This document shows positions 22,505 to 34,135 of a stretch of DNA of 64,000 bases, piece by piece. The stretch lies in NCBI RefSeq assembly GCF_004342005.1, contig NZ_SMBX01000001.1, positions 62,001-126,000 of the forward strand. Reading direction: 5' to 3'. The notes beneath the pieces are model-generated. The model was not told where the DNA came from. It saw nothing but the letters and a program-made list of their open reading frames with translations, and did no database searches. This DNA is from Paracandidimonas soli. GTDB taxonomy: Bacteria; Pseudomonadota; Gammaproteobacteria; Burkholderiales; Burkholderiaceae_B. The stretch's first letter is position 1; each line of letters starts with the position of its first letter. Made by a program: the position numbers and the translations under genes.

Positions 22505-22535
22505 CACCAAATCACTTCCCGATGCAAAACCGCGA
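22505..22535. other. Probable attachment-site junction at the mnmE 3' end
   Basis: The last codons of mnmE (FCIGK, stop at 22512-22514) are followed directly by island DNA and the integrase gene. The crossover is expected within the conserved end of mnmE, so that the coding end is restored. The partner copy is not in this window. The exact core is inferred. Confidence 0.45.
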
Positions 22536-23927
22536 GAAAATCTCCCCCAGCAGATCATCGCTGGTGAACTCTCCGGTGATCGAAGTCAGCGCCGTATGCG
22601 CCAGGCGCAGTTCCTCGGCGAACAGATCCAGCACCTGATCGCTCTGCGAGGCATGGCCCATCGCAAGATCCAGATGTTCCTGAGCCTCTCTCAGAGCCTG
22701 CACGTGGCGCTCGCGCGCCAGCCAGGGGGATTCCGATCCGGGGATCCAGCCGGCGATGGCGAGCAGCCGCTGGCGCAGTGTATCCAGCCCGGTGCCGGCC
22801 TTGGCGGAAATCCACAGGCGCAATGGCGGCTGCGCATTCGACTTGCCGCCAACTGATCCGTCGGGCCCTGGTGAAACAACGGGATCGCTCTTTCCTGCCC
22901 CTTCCAGCAGATCGCACTTGTTGAACAGCGTAATCACAGGCGTGCCCCTGGGCAGCCGGCTGGTGATCTCGCTGTCCAGCGTGTCTTCCGGCCTGCGGGC
23001 GTCCTGCAAGTGCAGGATCACGTCGGCCCTGGCGATTTCCGCCCAGGTGCGTTCGATGCCGATGCGCTCCACGGTATCTTCAGTTTCGCGCAGCCCCGCG
23101 GTGTCGACGATGTGCAGTGGCACGCCGTCGATATGGATCTGCTGGATGACGCGGTCGCGGGTCGTGCCGGCGATGGGCGTGACGATGGCCACGTCGTCGC
23201 CGGCCAGCGCGTTGAGCAGGCTGGACTTGCCCACATTGGGCTGGCCCGCCAGCACGACGTGCAGGCCCTCGCGCAGGATCATGCCCTGCCCCGCCTGGCG
23301 CACCAGTTCGTCCAGCTGCGAGGACAGGCCGTCCAGCATGGGGCCGACCTGGTATTTCTCCAGGAACTCGATTTCCTCTTCGGGGAAGTCCAGCGTGGCT
23401 TCCACCAGCATGCGCAGGTGCACGATGCCGTCGGCCAGCGCATTCACCTTGCGCGAGAATTCGCCGCTGAGCGAGGTCATGGCGCTGCGCGCCGCGGCTT
23501 CGGACGTGGCGTCGATCAGGTCGGCCACGGCCTCGGCCTGCGCCAGGTCCAGGCGATCATTCAGGAAGGCGCGGCGCGTGAACTCTCCGGGCTCGGCATG
23601 GCGCAGCCCGAAGTCCTTGCCGACGGCAAGGCAGCGCTTGAGCAGGCGCTGCAGTACCGCGGGTCCGCCATGGCCCTGCAGCTCCAGCACGTCTTCGCCG
23701 GTGTAGGAATGCGGGGCGCGGAAGTACAGCGCGATGCCTTCGTCGATCGGCGCGCCGTCGGCGTCGGGAAACGGCGTGTAGTGCGCATGGCGCGGCGTCG
23801 GCGTAATGGGCAGCAGGGCTTGCGCCAGGGGCAGCAGGTCGGGCCCGGAAATGCGCACGATGCCGATACCGCCCCGGCCGGGGGCGGTGGCGATGGCGAC
23901 GATGGCGTCGGAGGTGAAGGCGGACAT
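22512..23927 (-). CDS. mnmE: tRNA modification GTPase MnmE, 471 aa
   Basis: With MnmG it installs the carboxymethylaminomethyl/aminomethyl group at wobble uridine 34 of certain tRNAs. The N-terminal folate-binding domain starts with [20 protein letters not shown], the G domain has GQPNVGKSS and [16 protein letters not shown], and the C-terminal helical domain ends in the conserved FCIGK with its essential cysteine. Length is slightly above the usual 450-455, from an insert of small and charged residues in the G-domain tail (near [20 protein letters not shown]). It is the end of the rpmH-rnpA-yidD-yidC-mnmE block, and the island is inserted at its 3' end without damaging the protein. Confidence 0.97.
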   Translation of the reverse strand: MSAFTSDAIVAIATAPGRGGIGIVRISGPDLLPLAQALLPITPTPRHAHYTPFPDADGAPIDEGIALYFRAPHSYTGEDVLELQGHGGPAVLQRLLKRCLAVGKDFGLRHAEPGEFTRRAFLNDRLDLAQAEAVADLIDATSEAAARSAMTSLSGEFSRKVNALADGIVHLRMLVEATLDFPEEEIEFLEKYQVGPMLDGLSSQLDELVRQAGQGMILREGLHVVLAGQPNVGKSSLLNALAGDDVAIVTPIAGTTRDRVIQQIHIDGVPLHIVDTAGLRETEDTVERIGIERTWAEIARADVILHLQDARRPEDTLDSEITSRLPRGTPVITLFNKCDLLEGAGKSDPVVSPGPDGSVGGKSNAQPPLRLWISAKAGTGLDTLRQRLLAIAGWIPGSESPWLARERHVQALREAQEHLDLAMGHASQSDQVLDLFAEELRLAHTALTSITGEFTSDDLLGEIFSRFCIGK

Positions 23928-23939
23928 GGCGGTGTCGGC

Positions 23940-24701
23940 TCAGCCCCGGCCAATGTAGGGCATATTGGTGGCCATGACCGTCATGAACTGCACATTGGCG
24001 TCCAGCGGCAGGCTGTCCATGTACAGGATGGCGTTGGCGACGGCCTCGATGGACATGGTGGGCTCGACCCGGATGCTGCCGTCTGCCTGCAGGATGCCGC
24101 CCTTCATGGCTTGCGCCATGTCTGTCGCCGCGTTGCCGATGTCGATCTGGCCGCAGGCGATGTTGTATTTCCTGCCGTCCAGCGAGGCGGATTTGGTCAG
24201 GCCGGTGATGGCGTGCTTGGTGGAGGTATAGCCGGCGGAGTTCGGTCTGGGGCTGTGCGCCGAAATGGAGCCGTTATTGATGATGCGCCCGCCCTGCGGT
24301 TTCTGGTCTTTCATGATCAGGAAGGCGGCGCGCGTGCACAGGAAGGCGCCCGTCAGGTTGACGTCGACCGAGGCGCGCCAGTGGTCGAGGTCGATCTCTT
24401 CCAGCGACTTCTTGGCGGTGAAGACGCCCGCGTTGTTGAACAACAGGTCCAGGCGGCCATAGGTGTCGCGCACGGCCTGGAACAGCCTGTCGACGGATTC
24501 GGGCTGGCTGACGTCTGTGGGGACGGCGAGCCAGGAATCCGGCGAGACATCGCAGGCTTGCGCGGTTTCGCGCAGCTGCTCCTCGCGGCGGCCGGCCAGC
24601 ACGACGTTGTAGCCATGAGCCAGAAGCGCCCGGGAAACGGACCTGCCGATGCCGGAGCCCGCACCTGTGACCAACGCGGTTTTTTTGAAGGATGTCGTCA
24701 T
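23940..24701 (-). CDS. Short-chain dehydrogenase/reductase, 253 aa
   Basis: Classical SDR oxidoreductase using NAD(P). It has the cofactor loop TGAGSGIG near the start, NNAG in the middle and a catalytic YTSTK (YxxxK) with an upstream Ser in NNGSISAHS. Start ATG 24701 ([13 protein letters not shown]) chosen over an upstream frame that reaches 24788 but has no SDR character. It lies 12 bases before mnmE on the same strand, so the two may share a transcript. Substrate unknown. The gene is not part of the usual yidC-mnmE neighbourhood. Confidence 0.88.
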   Translation of the reverse strand: MTTSFKKTALVTGAGSGIGRSVSRALLAHGYNVVLAGRREEQLRETAQACDVSPDSWLAVPTDVSQPESVDRLFQAVRDTYGRLDLLFNNAGVFTAKKSLEEIDLDHWRASVDVNLTGAFLCTRAAFLIMKDQKPQGGRIINNGSISAHSPRPNSAGYTSTKHAITGLTKSASLDGRKYNIACGQIDIGNAATDMAQAMKGGILQADGSIRVEPTMSIEAVANAILYMDSLPLDANVQFMTVMATNMPYIGRG

Positions 24702-24887
24702 GGTAGTCAGTATGGAAGAGAGGTTGTGTGGGGCTGTCCGGCCATGGATGTCGGAACAGGAAGTGCCTGGGATGGCACACATCGGCAAGAATTGTCTCCA
24801 ATCCGGGCGAGCCGGCTGGTACTGTAGGCGATGGCCGGGTTCGCGGTCAATATTTGCCCGCGAGGGCTGCGCGGGAGGGAGAGGGTA

Positions 24888-25865
24888 TCAGGCGGCGCTG
24901 GAGACGACGTTTTCGCTCTTCGCCAGGCGGATAAGGTTGCGACCGTCGAGCTTGGCCGCGTACAGCGCCCTGTCCGCCGCTTTGTACAGGTCCGACAGCG
25001 TCTGCTGCGCCTGCCAGTTTGCGATGCCGGCGGAGAATGTGTAGTAGATCTCGGCTTCCTGGTTCTGGAAGGGATTCTGCTGCAGATAGTCGCGCATCCG
25101 CAGCAGAATTTTCCTGGCCTGGTCTTCCGTCGTATCACGCATGACCAGCAGAAACTCTTCTCCTCCGACACGCCCGAGCCAGTCGGAATCGCGGACGGTT
25201 GCCCGCATGGTGTCGCAGAAGTGCTGCAGGACGGCATCGCCGATGGTATGGCCGAAATTGTCGTTGATGGATTTGAAATGGTCGATATCCATCAGGGCGA
25301 TCAGGAGGGGCTGGTTCGCGGCTGTCGGATTGACGATCAGTGCATCGAGGCGGGCCATGATGGCGCCGCGGTTCAGCAAGCGGGTGAGATGGTCGGTTTC
25401 GGATGCAATGATGGCGGTGTCGCGCGCACGGCGAAGCGTTTGTTCTTCCGTCTTGATGGGAGTGATGTCGGTGGCCGAAAGCACCAGCCAGCCGTCGTCT
25501 TGCACGAATTCCGAGATCAGCATCCAGCGGCCATCGATGAAATCGGCTTCAAACAGTCGCCGGTTCGTCTTGCGGCGGAGGGAGTGTATATCCGCGAGCC
25601 AGGCGTCGATGTCATCCGTATTGAAGCGTGGTCCGACTCCCGTATGGAAGCAGTGCCGGACCATGCTGTCGAAGGTCTGCCGGCCCGGTTGTATGCCGTA
25701 CAGTCGGCAAAACTCCCCGGACGCGAAATACAGCGTGTCTTCCGGGGAGAAAATCGCCAGGGCCATGTCGCTGGACAAGATCCGCTGGCCCAATTGCTGC
25801 AGCAATTCCGGCGTTGGCGCGGTACTGCTGCCTGTATTGGTCGGACTGTGCAACGGGTCGGTCAT
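24888..25865 (-). CDS. PAS-GGDEF diguanylate cyclase, 325 aa
   Basis: Makes cyclic di-GMP from two GTP. A PAS-like sensor covers residues about 30-135 (IFSPEDTLYFASGEFCRLYG). The GGDEF domain has MDIDHFKSINDNFGH and an intact active site GGEEF (234-238). An RDSD at 225-228 fits the RxxD inhibitory site at the standard spacing, so product inhibition is expected. No membrane segment, so cytoplasmic. It stands between yidC and the SDR gene, 82 bases downstream of yidC's end. Confidence 0.93.
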   Translation of the reverse strand: MTDPLHSPTNTGSSTAPTPELLQQLGQRILSSDMALAIFSPEDTLYFASGEFCRLYGIQPGRQTFDSMVRHCFHTGVGPRFNTDDIDAWLADIHSLRRKTNRRLFEADFIDGRWMLISEFVQDDGWLVLSATDITPIKTEEQTLRRARDTAIIASETDHLTRLLNRGAIMARLDALIVNPTAANQPLLIALMDIDHFKSINDNFGHTIGDAVLQHFCDTMRATVRDSDWLGRVGGEEFLLVMRDTTEDQARKILLRMRDYLQQNPFQNQEAEIYYTFSAGIANWQAQQTLSDLYKAADRALYAAKLDGRNLIRLAKSENVVSSAA

Positions 25866-25947
25866 GGAGTGTTCCGGCCTGAAAACAGATCACCTGGGAC
25901 ACAGGTGCGCAAACGCCACGCGCACCTGCGGTCTTTTGGAAGCGGGG

Positions 25948-27630
25948 TCAGCGCGCCGCCGCCGCCGTTTCCTTGTCCAGCTTTTTCATGATGTAGCGCT
26001 GCTGCGCGATCGATACGGCGTTGTTCACGCACCAGTACAGTACGAGGCCGGCGGGGAAGAAGAACATCATGCCACCGAAGATCAGGGGCATCATCATCAT
26101 GATGCGCGCCTGCATGGGATCGGGAGGCGTGGGGTTCAGCTTGATCTGCAGGAACATCGTGGCCATCATGATGGCGGGCAGGATGAACCAGGGATCGCGC
26201 ACCGACAGGTCCTGCACCCACAGGATCCAGGGGGCGCCGCGCATTTCCACACTGCCCAGCAGAACCCAGTACAGCGCGATGAACACCGGGATCTGCACCA
26301 CCATGGGCAGGCAGCCGCCCAGCGGATTGATCTTCTCGGTGCGGTACATCTCCATCATGGCCTGGTTCAGCTTGGCCTTGTCGTCGCCGAATTTCTCGCG
26401 CAAGGCCTGCATGCGGGGCGTGACCTGCTTCATCTTGGCCATGGAGCGGTAGCTGGCGGCGGACAGCGGATAGAACACCGCCTTGATCAGCAGGGTCAGC
26501 ACGACGATGGCCCAGCCCCAGTTGCCCAGCAAGGAATGCAGCCAGGTCAGCAGCTTGAACAGCGGCTTGGAAATGATGGTCAGCCAGCCGTAGTCGACCA
26601 CCAGTTCCAGGCCGGGGGCCAGCTCGCTCATGGCTTTCTGGTCCTGCGGACCGACCCACAGATTGGAGGTGAGGGTGGTGCTGGCGCCGGGCGCGAGCGA
26701 GCCCGCGGATTCAATGGCGCGCACGGCATACAGATTGTCGGAAATGCGCAGGATTTCGTTGTTGCGCTGGACGCCCTGGGTCGGGATCCAGGCGCTGGCG
26801 AAATAATGCTGCACCATGCCGATCCAGCCGTCGCTGGTCTGGCGGATATAGCTGGCCTTGTTCTTGTCGACGTCGGAGAAGGCGACCTTCTGGAAACGGT
26901 CCTGCTCCGAATAGACGACCGGGCCGGTAAAGGTCTTGTAGAAATAGGAGCCGCTGGACGGATCATGGCCGTCGCGCGTCAGTTGCAGGTAGAGCGCCGG
27001 ACTCAGCGCCGTGTCGCCGGTGTTTTGCAGCTCGTGGCGCACGGTGATGTCGTAGCGGTTGCGGTGCAGGGTATAGGTCTTGACCACGCGCAGGCCGCCT
27101 GCCTGGGCCTCGAAGGCCAGGTCCAGCGTATCGTCCGTGAATTCCGTCGATGGGGAAATCAGGCGGAAAGGCGTCAGGTGCGTGGGGAAGCTCTGGCCCT
27201 GGGGGGCGCCGACAATGCCGGTCTGCGCAAGGTAGACCGATGTGGCGGAGTTGTCCAGCAGCACCATGGGCTGGTCTTTGTTGTCCTCGGAGGCGAACTT
27301 CGGCAGCTCGGCGCGTACGATCTGCGCGCCCTGGGTGTCGAACGTCAGCTTGAGCACGTCGCTGGCGACGGTGATTTTCTCGCTGGCTTCCGTGGCGGCG
27401 GGAGCCGACTGGGACAGCTCGGGCGCGCTTGTGGGAGGCGTGGAGACCGGTGCTGCGGAAGGAATACTATTGTCCGAAGGGGCAGCGGTTTGTGCGGGGG
27501 CGGATTCTTCCGTTGTCTGGGCAGGCGCGCCGAACAAAGACGGCTTGCCGTTGTAGACCTGCCAGTTGTTCCACAGCAGCAGCAGTGAAAACGAGAGAAT
27601 CATCCAGAGAAGGGTGCGTCGGATATCCAT
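25948..27630 (-). CDS. yidC: Membrane protein insertase YidC, 560 aa
   Basis: Inserts proteins into the inner membrane, alone or with SecYEG. The N-terminal anchor (MILSFSLLLLWNNWQVYNG) is followed by a large periplasmic domain of beta structure, then the conserved 60-kDa inner-membrane core (about 355-555) with TM segments GWAIVVLTLLIKAVFYPLSA, GGCLPMVVQIPVFIALYWVL and later helices. A Ser/Ala/Pro-rich linker (about 35-75) is typical of proteobacterial YidC. It is in the normal place after yidD. Confidence 0.97.
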   Translation of the reverse strand: MDIRRTLLWMILSFSLLLLWNNWQVYNGKPSLFGAPAQTTEESAPAQTAAPSDNSIPSAAPVSTPPTSAPELSQSAPAATEASEKITVASDVLKLTFDTQGAQIVRAELPKFASEDNKDQPMVLLDNSATSVYLAQTGIVGAPQGQSFPTHLTPFRLISPSTEFTDDTLDLAFEAQAGGLRVVKTYTLHRNRYDITVRHELQNTGDTALSPALYLQLTRDGHDPSSGSYFYKTFTGPVVYSEQDRFQKVAFSDVDKNKASYIRQTSDGWIGMVQHYFASAWIPTQGVQRNNEILRISDNLYAVRAIESAGSLAPGASTTLTSNLWVGPQDQKAMSELAPGLELVVDYGWLTIISKPLFKLLTWLHSLLGNWGWAIVVLTLLIKAVFYPLSAASYRSMAKMKQVTPRMQALREKFGDDKAKLNQAMMEMYRTEKINPLGGCLPMVVQIPVFIALYWVLLGSVEMRGAPWILWVQDLSVRDPWFILPAIMMATMFLQIKLNPTPPDPMQARIMMMMPLIFGGMMFFFPAGLVLYWCVNNAVSIAQQRYIMKKLDKETAAAAR

Positions 27631-27816
27631 GGCGCCTTATCAAGAAGCAGAAGCGAAGCGGGAAAAGCCGATCAGTTTAACGCAGCTTGGCATTCTGCGT
27701 ATGGTCCTGACGACGGTTGAGGGTGCCGGATGCCTGGAGCCCCGGCTTGCCGGAATGCCCGGGCTGGTCCGCCTGGCGTTGCACGGGTAGGTATGGTTCA
27801 GGGGCATGGCGGCGCG

Positions 27817-28089
27817 TCAGTGGTGGTGATGGCCGTCGCAGCGAGGTTTGTCGCCGTTGGACTGCCCGCCGCGTGGCGGAGGAACCGGGTCGTGTCCGCC
27901 TTTGCACAGAGGGTTGCACCGCAGGATGCGCCAGATGCCGAGAAACACGCCGCGAAAGGCCCCGTGGGTCTGGATGGCCTCGATGGTGTAGGCTGAACAG
28001 GTGGGCGTGAAGCGGCAGTTCTGGCCTACCCAGGGGCTGAGCAGGTAGCGGTACAGCCGGATCAGGCCGATGAAAAAGGCGCTGATCAT
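27817..28089 (-). CDS. yidD: Membrane protein insertion efficiency factor YidD, 90 aa
   Basis: Small membrane-associated helper of YidC. The family core is plain: [22 protein letters not shown] and [14 protein letters not shown], with the three conserved cysteines. The C-terminus ends in a His run (GHHHH), common in this family. The start overlaps the rnpA stop by 4 bases, so the two are probably translated together. Confidence 0.95.
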   Translation of the reverse strand: MISAFFIGLIRLYRYLLSPWVGQNCRFTPTCSAYTIEAIQTHGAFRGVFLGIWRILRCNPLCKGGHDPVPPPRGGQSNGDKPRCDGHHHH

Positions 28090-28514
28090 CGCTGTCGCGC
28101 CTTGCGCAGCAGCCGGTCGGCCTCCTGGCGCACCTGTCGCCGCAGTTGGGTCAGCGAGGCTTCCCCGACGCGGGAGTGCAGTCGGAATACATAGTCCCGT
28201 GGAGGCAGTTGCGCCGCCTGGTGGCGGAATGCTTCGCGCAGTACGCGCTTGATCGTATTGCGCGTGACCGCATGCGGAGCAAAGCGCTTGGCGATGACCA
28301 GACCCAGGCGAGCGGAAGCCTCGCCTGCCTGGGCGATGGTTCCGGGCGTGTTCAGGACAAACAAATCGCCCCTGGCGACACGCATGCCTTTGAGGGCATG
28401 CATGAATTCCGAGGGGCGATGCAGTCGGGCCGAAGGAGGAAAGGAATGCGCAGTACCTGCAGGAAGCGGTTCGGCCTCCTGCGCCGTGTCTGTGGCAGAC
28501 CTGGCCTCGGTCAA
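28086..28514 (-). CDS. rnpA: RNase P protein component
   Basis: Protein subunit of RNase P, which matures tRNA 5' ends. Family motifs: [43 protein letters not shown] (the RNR-type RNA-binding helix), and [11 protein letters not shown]. The start is uncertain. The frame is open to ATG 28559, but that overlaps rpmH by 41 bases and gives 157 residues; TTG 28514, just after the rpmH stop, gives 142 residues and is preferred. The family is usually about 120. Confidence 0.9.
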   Translation of the reverse strand: MTEARSATDTAQEAEPLPAGTAHSFPPSARLHRPSEFMHALKGMRVARGDLFVLNTPGTIAQAGEASARLGLVIAKRFAPHAVTRNTIKRVLREAFRHQAAQLPPRDYVFRLHSRVGEASLTQLRRQVRQEADRLLRKARQR

Positions 28515-28518
28515 GACC

Positions 28519-28653
28519 TTAGACGGCCAGGCGCTTGCGGCCCTTGGCGCGGCGTGCATTGATGACGGCGCGGCCAGCGCGCGTTTTCATGCGAACGCGA
28601 AAGCCGTGAGTGCGCTTGCGGCGGGTAACGGAAGGCTGGAAGGTGCGTTTCAT
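28519..28653 (-). CDS. rpmH: 50S ribosomal protein L34, 44 aa
   Basis: Starts [18 protein letters not shown] and ends KGRKRLAV, the nearly invariant L34 sequence. The small basic protein binds 23S rRNA in the large subunit. It begins the rpmH-rnpA-yidD-yidC block. The start at 28653 has GGATCCTTCC upstream, a short purine tract only. Confidence 0.97.
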   Translation of the reverse strand: MKRTFQPSVTRRKRTHGFRVRMKTRAGRAVINARRAKGRKRLAV

Positions 28654-28927
28654 GGAAGGATCCGAAAATAAAAAATACGCCGGGCGCAGCCAGGTAAACT
28701 CGGCTGCATGCTCTGTACTTGTCGGCGAACTGGGCCTGCGGCCCGAGTCATTTCAGCAGGTACAAAGGCCAAGCGTCAGGGTAATTCTTGGGAAAAGCCC
28801 ATCATTTCATCAAATTATTGGTGATTAGTCAAATGGTTATCGTGTTTTCCCCGCATTTCGGGGTGACGGGCATGTGGATAACATGCCGCCGGACAGGGTA
28901 GAATCGAGGTTTAGCCTTGTGACGAGC
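28654..28927. promoter_or_regulatory. rpmH-dnaA intergenic region, candidate oriC / divergent promoter
   Basis: This gap separates the divergent rpmH and dnaA. It holds one perfect DnaA box (TGTGGATAA, complement of TTATCCACA) at 28873-28881 and an AT-rich stretch around 28803-28845. No second perfect box was seen, so a full origin cannot be asserted; the switch of gene direction here fits replication starting close by. Confidence 0.5.
28873..28881 (-). promoter_or_regulatory. Perfect DnaA box
   Basis: Reads TTATCCACA on the minus strand, identical to the high-affinity DnaA consensus. It lies 47 bases upstream of the chosen dnaA start, so it may serve dnaA autoregulation as well as initiation. 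Confidence 0.75.
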
Positions 28928-30337
28928 ATGAACGAATTTTGGCAGACTTGCGTCCGGCGTCTGGAGCAGGAGCTTCCTCCGCAGCAGATCAGCGCCTGGA
29001 TCAAACCCCTCGTGCCGCTTGCGTTCGATGAAACGCAGGCGTTGTTGCGCGTGTCCGCGCCGAACCGCTTCAAGCTGGACTGGGTACGCAAGAATTTCCT
29101 GCATCAAATCGAATCCCTGGCGACGGAATACTACGAGAGGCCGGTCCAGGTGTCGTTCGAGCTGGCCGGCAGCACCGGAAGCGCGATGCGCGGCGCGCCG
29201 TCGGCGGCGCCCGCTCCCGCAGTCCCGGCCATTCCCCTGTCCGAGAGGCCGCACATGGCGGCTTCGGCCCCTGCTCCCGGGCCTGCCGCCGTGGCTGCCG
29301 AGGCCGTGCACGACCGTTCCCGCCTGCATACCGACCTGACGTTCGACAACTTCGTCACCGGCAAGGCCAACCAACTGGCTCGCGCCGCCGCGCTGCAGGT
29401 GGCCGAGAACCCCGGCGTTTCCTACAACCCGCTGTTCCTGTACGGCGGCGTCGGCCTGGGCAAGACGCACCTGATCCATGCCATCGGCAATGCGCTGCTG
29501 GCTTCCAATGCCAATGCGCGCGTGCGCTACGTGCATGCCGACCAGTATGTGTCCGACGTGGTCAAGGCCTATCAGCGCAAGGCGTTCGACGATTTCAAGC
29601 GCTACTATCATTCGCTCGATCTGCTGCTGATCGACGATATCCAGTTTTTCGCGGGCAAGAACCGCACGCAGGAAGAGTTCTTCTATGCGTTCGAGGCCAT
29701 GGTGGCGCAGCGCAAGCAGATCATCATCACATCCGACACCTACCCCAAGGAACTGGCCAATATCGACAGCCGCCTTATTTCGCGCTTCGATTCCGGCCTG
29801 ACGGTGGCCATCGAGCCGCCCGAGCTGGAGATGCGCGTCGCCATTCTGCTGCGCAAGTCGAAGACCGAAGGCATCACCATGCCGGAGGAAGTGGCGTTCT
29901 TCATCGCCAAGCACCTGCGCAGCAACGTGCGCGAGCTGGAAGGCGCATTGCGCAAGGTATCGGCCTATGCGCGCTTCCACGGCCGCGAGGTGCTGAGCGT
30001 CGATGTCTGCAAAGAGGCGTTGAAAGACCTGCTGTCGGTTTCCAACGGGCAGATCACCGTGGAAAACATCCAGAAGACGGTGGCAGATTTCTACAAGATC
30101 AAAGTGGCGGACATGTACTCGAAACGCAGGCCTGCCAATATTGCCTTGCCGCGCCAGATCGCCATGTACCTGGCCAAGGAGCTTACCCAGAAAAGCCTTC
30201 CCGAAATTGGTGATTTGTTCGGAGGGCGGGACCACACCACGGTGCTGCATGCGGTGCGCAAGATATCCGATGCGCGCCTGAAGCAGACCGAACTAAATCA
30301 CGCCCTTCACGTGCTAGAACAAACCTTGAAAGGATAA
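28928..30337 (+). CDS. dnaA: Chromosomal replication initiator DnaA, 469 aa
   Basis: Binds DnaA boxes, melts the origin and loads the helicase. Domain I starts [20 protein letters not shown]; a low-complexity Ala/Pro linker follows; the AAA+ domain has [16 protein letters not shown] and [10 protein letters not shown]; domain IV ends with the box-binding signature [19 protein letters not shown] 28928 chosen because it matches the family N-terminus; the frame opens at 28874, overlapping the DnaA box. It is followed 2 bases later by dnaN, as usual. Confidence 0.97.
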   Translation: MNEFWQTCVRRLEQELPPQQISAWIKPLVPLAFDETQALLRVSAPNRFKLDWVRKNFLHQIESLATEYYERPVQVSFELAGSTGSAMRGAPSAAPAPAVPAIPLSERPHMAASAPAPGPAAVAAEAVHDRSRLHTDLTFDNFVTGKANQLARAAALQVAENPGVSYNPLFLYGGVGLGKTHLIHAIGNALLASNANARVRYVHADQYVSDVVKAYQRKAFDDFKRYYHSLDLLLIDDIQFFAGKNRTQEEFFYAFEAMVAQRKQIIITSDTYPKELANIDSRLISRFDSGLTVAIEPPELEMRVAILLRKSKTEGITMPEEVAFFIAKHLRSNVRELEGALRKVSAYARFHGREVLSVDVCKEALKDLLSVSNGQITVENIQKTVADFYKIKVADMYSKRRPANIALPRQIAMYLAKELTQKSLPEIGDLFGGRDHTTVLHAVRKISDARLKQTELNHALHVLEQTLKG

Positions 30338-30339
30338 CC

Positions 30340-31449
30340 ATGCAACTCGTACAAACGACTCGTGATGCGCTGCTCAAGCCGCTGTCGACGGTAGCCGGGA
30401 TCGTAGAACGCCGTAACACGATGCCCATTCTTGCGAACATCCTGGTGCGCAAGCAGGCTGACAGTGTCGCGTTCGTCGCCACCGACCTCGAAGTGCAGAT
30501 CACCACGCACGCGCAGTTCGGCGTGGGCGACAGCACTGAGTCCACGACGGTTGCGGCACGCAAGCTGCTGGATATTCTCCGCGCGCTGCCCGATTCCGAC
30601 GACGTGCGCCTGGGCCTGGCGAGCGGCAAGCTGTCAGTGCAGTCGGGCAAGAGCCGTTTCGCGCTGCAGACTCTCGATGCGGCCGAGTTTCCCACGCTGT
30701 CGCAGCCCGAGCAATGGACGGTGTCGCTGACCCTGCCGCAGAAGACGCTGCGCCACCTGTTCAACATGGTGCACTTCGCCATGGCGCAGCAGGATATCCG
30801 CTATTACCTGAACGGCCTGCTGTTCGTGTTCGAGCCCGGCTATGTGCGCGCCGTGGCCACCGACGGCCATCGCCTGGCGCATGCCGGCACGGCGGTCGAA
30901 GGCGTGTCCGAGCGTCATGAAATCATCGTGCCGCGCAAGACGGTCCTCGAGATGCAGCGTCTGCTGGCGGAAACCGAAGAGCCCGTCTCCATCGACGTGG
31001 CCGCCGGCCAGATTCGCTTCCGCTTCGGCGAGGTGGAGCTCATCTCCAAGCTGGTCGAAGGCAAGTTCCCCGATTTCACGCGCGTCATTCCCACGAACTA
31101 CACGCGCCATTTCCTGGTCAATCGCGAAACCCTGCAGGGCAGCCTGCAGCGCGCCGCCATCCTGACCACGGACAAGCTCAAGGGCGTGCGCCTGCAACTG
31201 GGCGAAAACCTGCTGAAGATCTCGTCCTCCAACGCCGAGCAGGAAGAGGCGCAGGAAGAGATCGATGTCGACTACAGCCACGAGGCGCTGGATGTCGGAT
31301 TCAACGTCAGCTACCTTCTCGACGCCCTGGCGAACGTCAAGGTCGAGACGGTGCGCTGGTCGGTCCAGCCCGACGCCAATGCTTCGGCGCTCATTACCCT
31401 GCCCGACGACGATAACTTCAAGTACGTCGTCATGCCGATGCGTATCTGA
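30340..31449 (+). CDS. dnaN: DNA polymerase III beta sliding clamp, 369 aa
   Basis: Ring-shaped clamp that holds polymerases on DNA. Three repeated clamp domains; starts MQLVQTTRDALLKPLSTVAGIVE-like (first part shown as VERRNTMPILANILV) and ends KYVVMPMRI, the conserved C-terminus that forms part of the peptide-binding pocket. Length is typical. AAGGATAACC gives the ribosome-binding site. Operon with dnaA. Confidence 0.98.
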   Translation: MQLVQTTRDALLKPLSTVAGIVERRNTMPILANILVRKQADSVAFVATDLEVQITTHAQFGVGDSTESTTVAARKLLDILRALPDSDDVRLGLASGKLSVQSGKSRFALQTLDAAEFPTLSQPEQWTVSLTLPQKTLRHLFNMVHFAMAQQDIRYYLNGLLFVFEPGYVRAVATDGHRLAHAGTAVEGVSERHEIIVPRKTVLEMQRLLAETEEPVSIDVAAGQIRFRFGEVELISKLVEGKFPDFTRVIPTNYTRHFLVNRETLQGSLQRAAILTTDKLKGVRLQLGENLLKISSSNAEQEEAQEEIDVDYSHEALDVGFNVSYLLDALANVKVETVRWSVQPDANASALITLPDDDNFKYVVMPMRI

Positions 31450-31471
31450 TACGCAGGGGGCATTCCAGTAA

Positions 31472-33982
<2,511 letters not shown>

Positions 33983-34057
33983 TCGCGCTGGTTTTCATCA
34001 TGCATGAAAACCGATTCGCCCTCTAGCTGAGGCATTCCGCAGCAACACGGGAAAACG

Positions 34058-34090
34058 AAACGGGCTCCGGATATTGCCGGAGCCCGTTTT
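34058..34090. terminator. Bidirectional terminator between gyrB and the SMP-30 gene
   Basis: AAACGGGCTCCGG-ATATTG-CCGGAGCCCGTTT has 13-base perfect arms with A-rich flank on one side and T-run on the other, so it can stop transcription from both convergent genes. Confidence 0.85.
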
Positions 34091-34135
34091 CCATTCGGGG
34101 CTTCCGTGCCGCAATGCGGGAATGCTAGCCTGGTT

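Noticed and set aside
22400-22511. tRNA gene as the integration target
   Set aside because: No cloverleaf or CCA end could be built in the gap between the integrase and mnmE; the mnmE end itself is the better target.
23010-24827. 605-codon plus-strand frame across mnmE and the SDR gene
   Set aside because: It crosses two genuine minus-strand genes and has the Gly/His/Gln bias typical of antisense frames.
28829-30250. 473-codon open frame opposite dnaA
   Set aside because: Shadow of dnaA crossing the origin region; no protein family resemblance.
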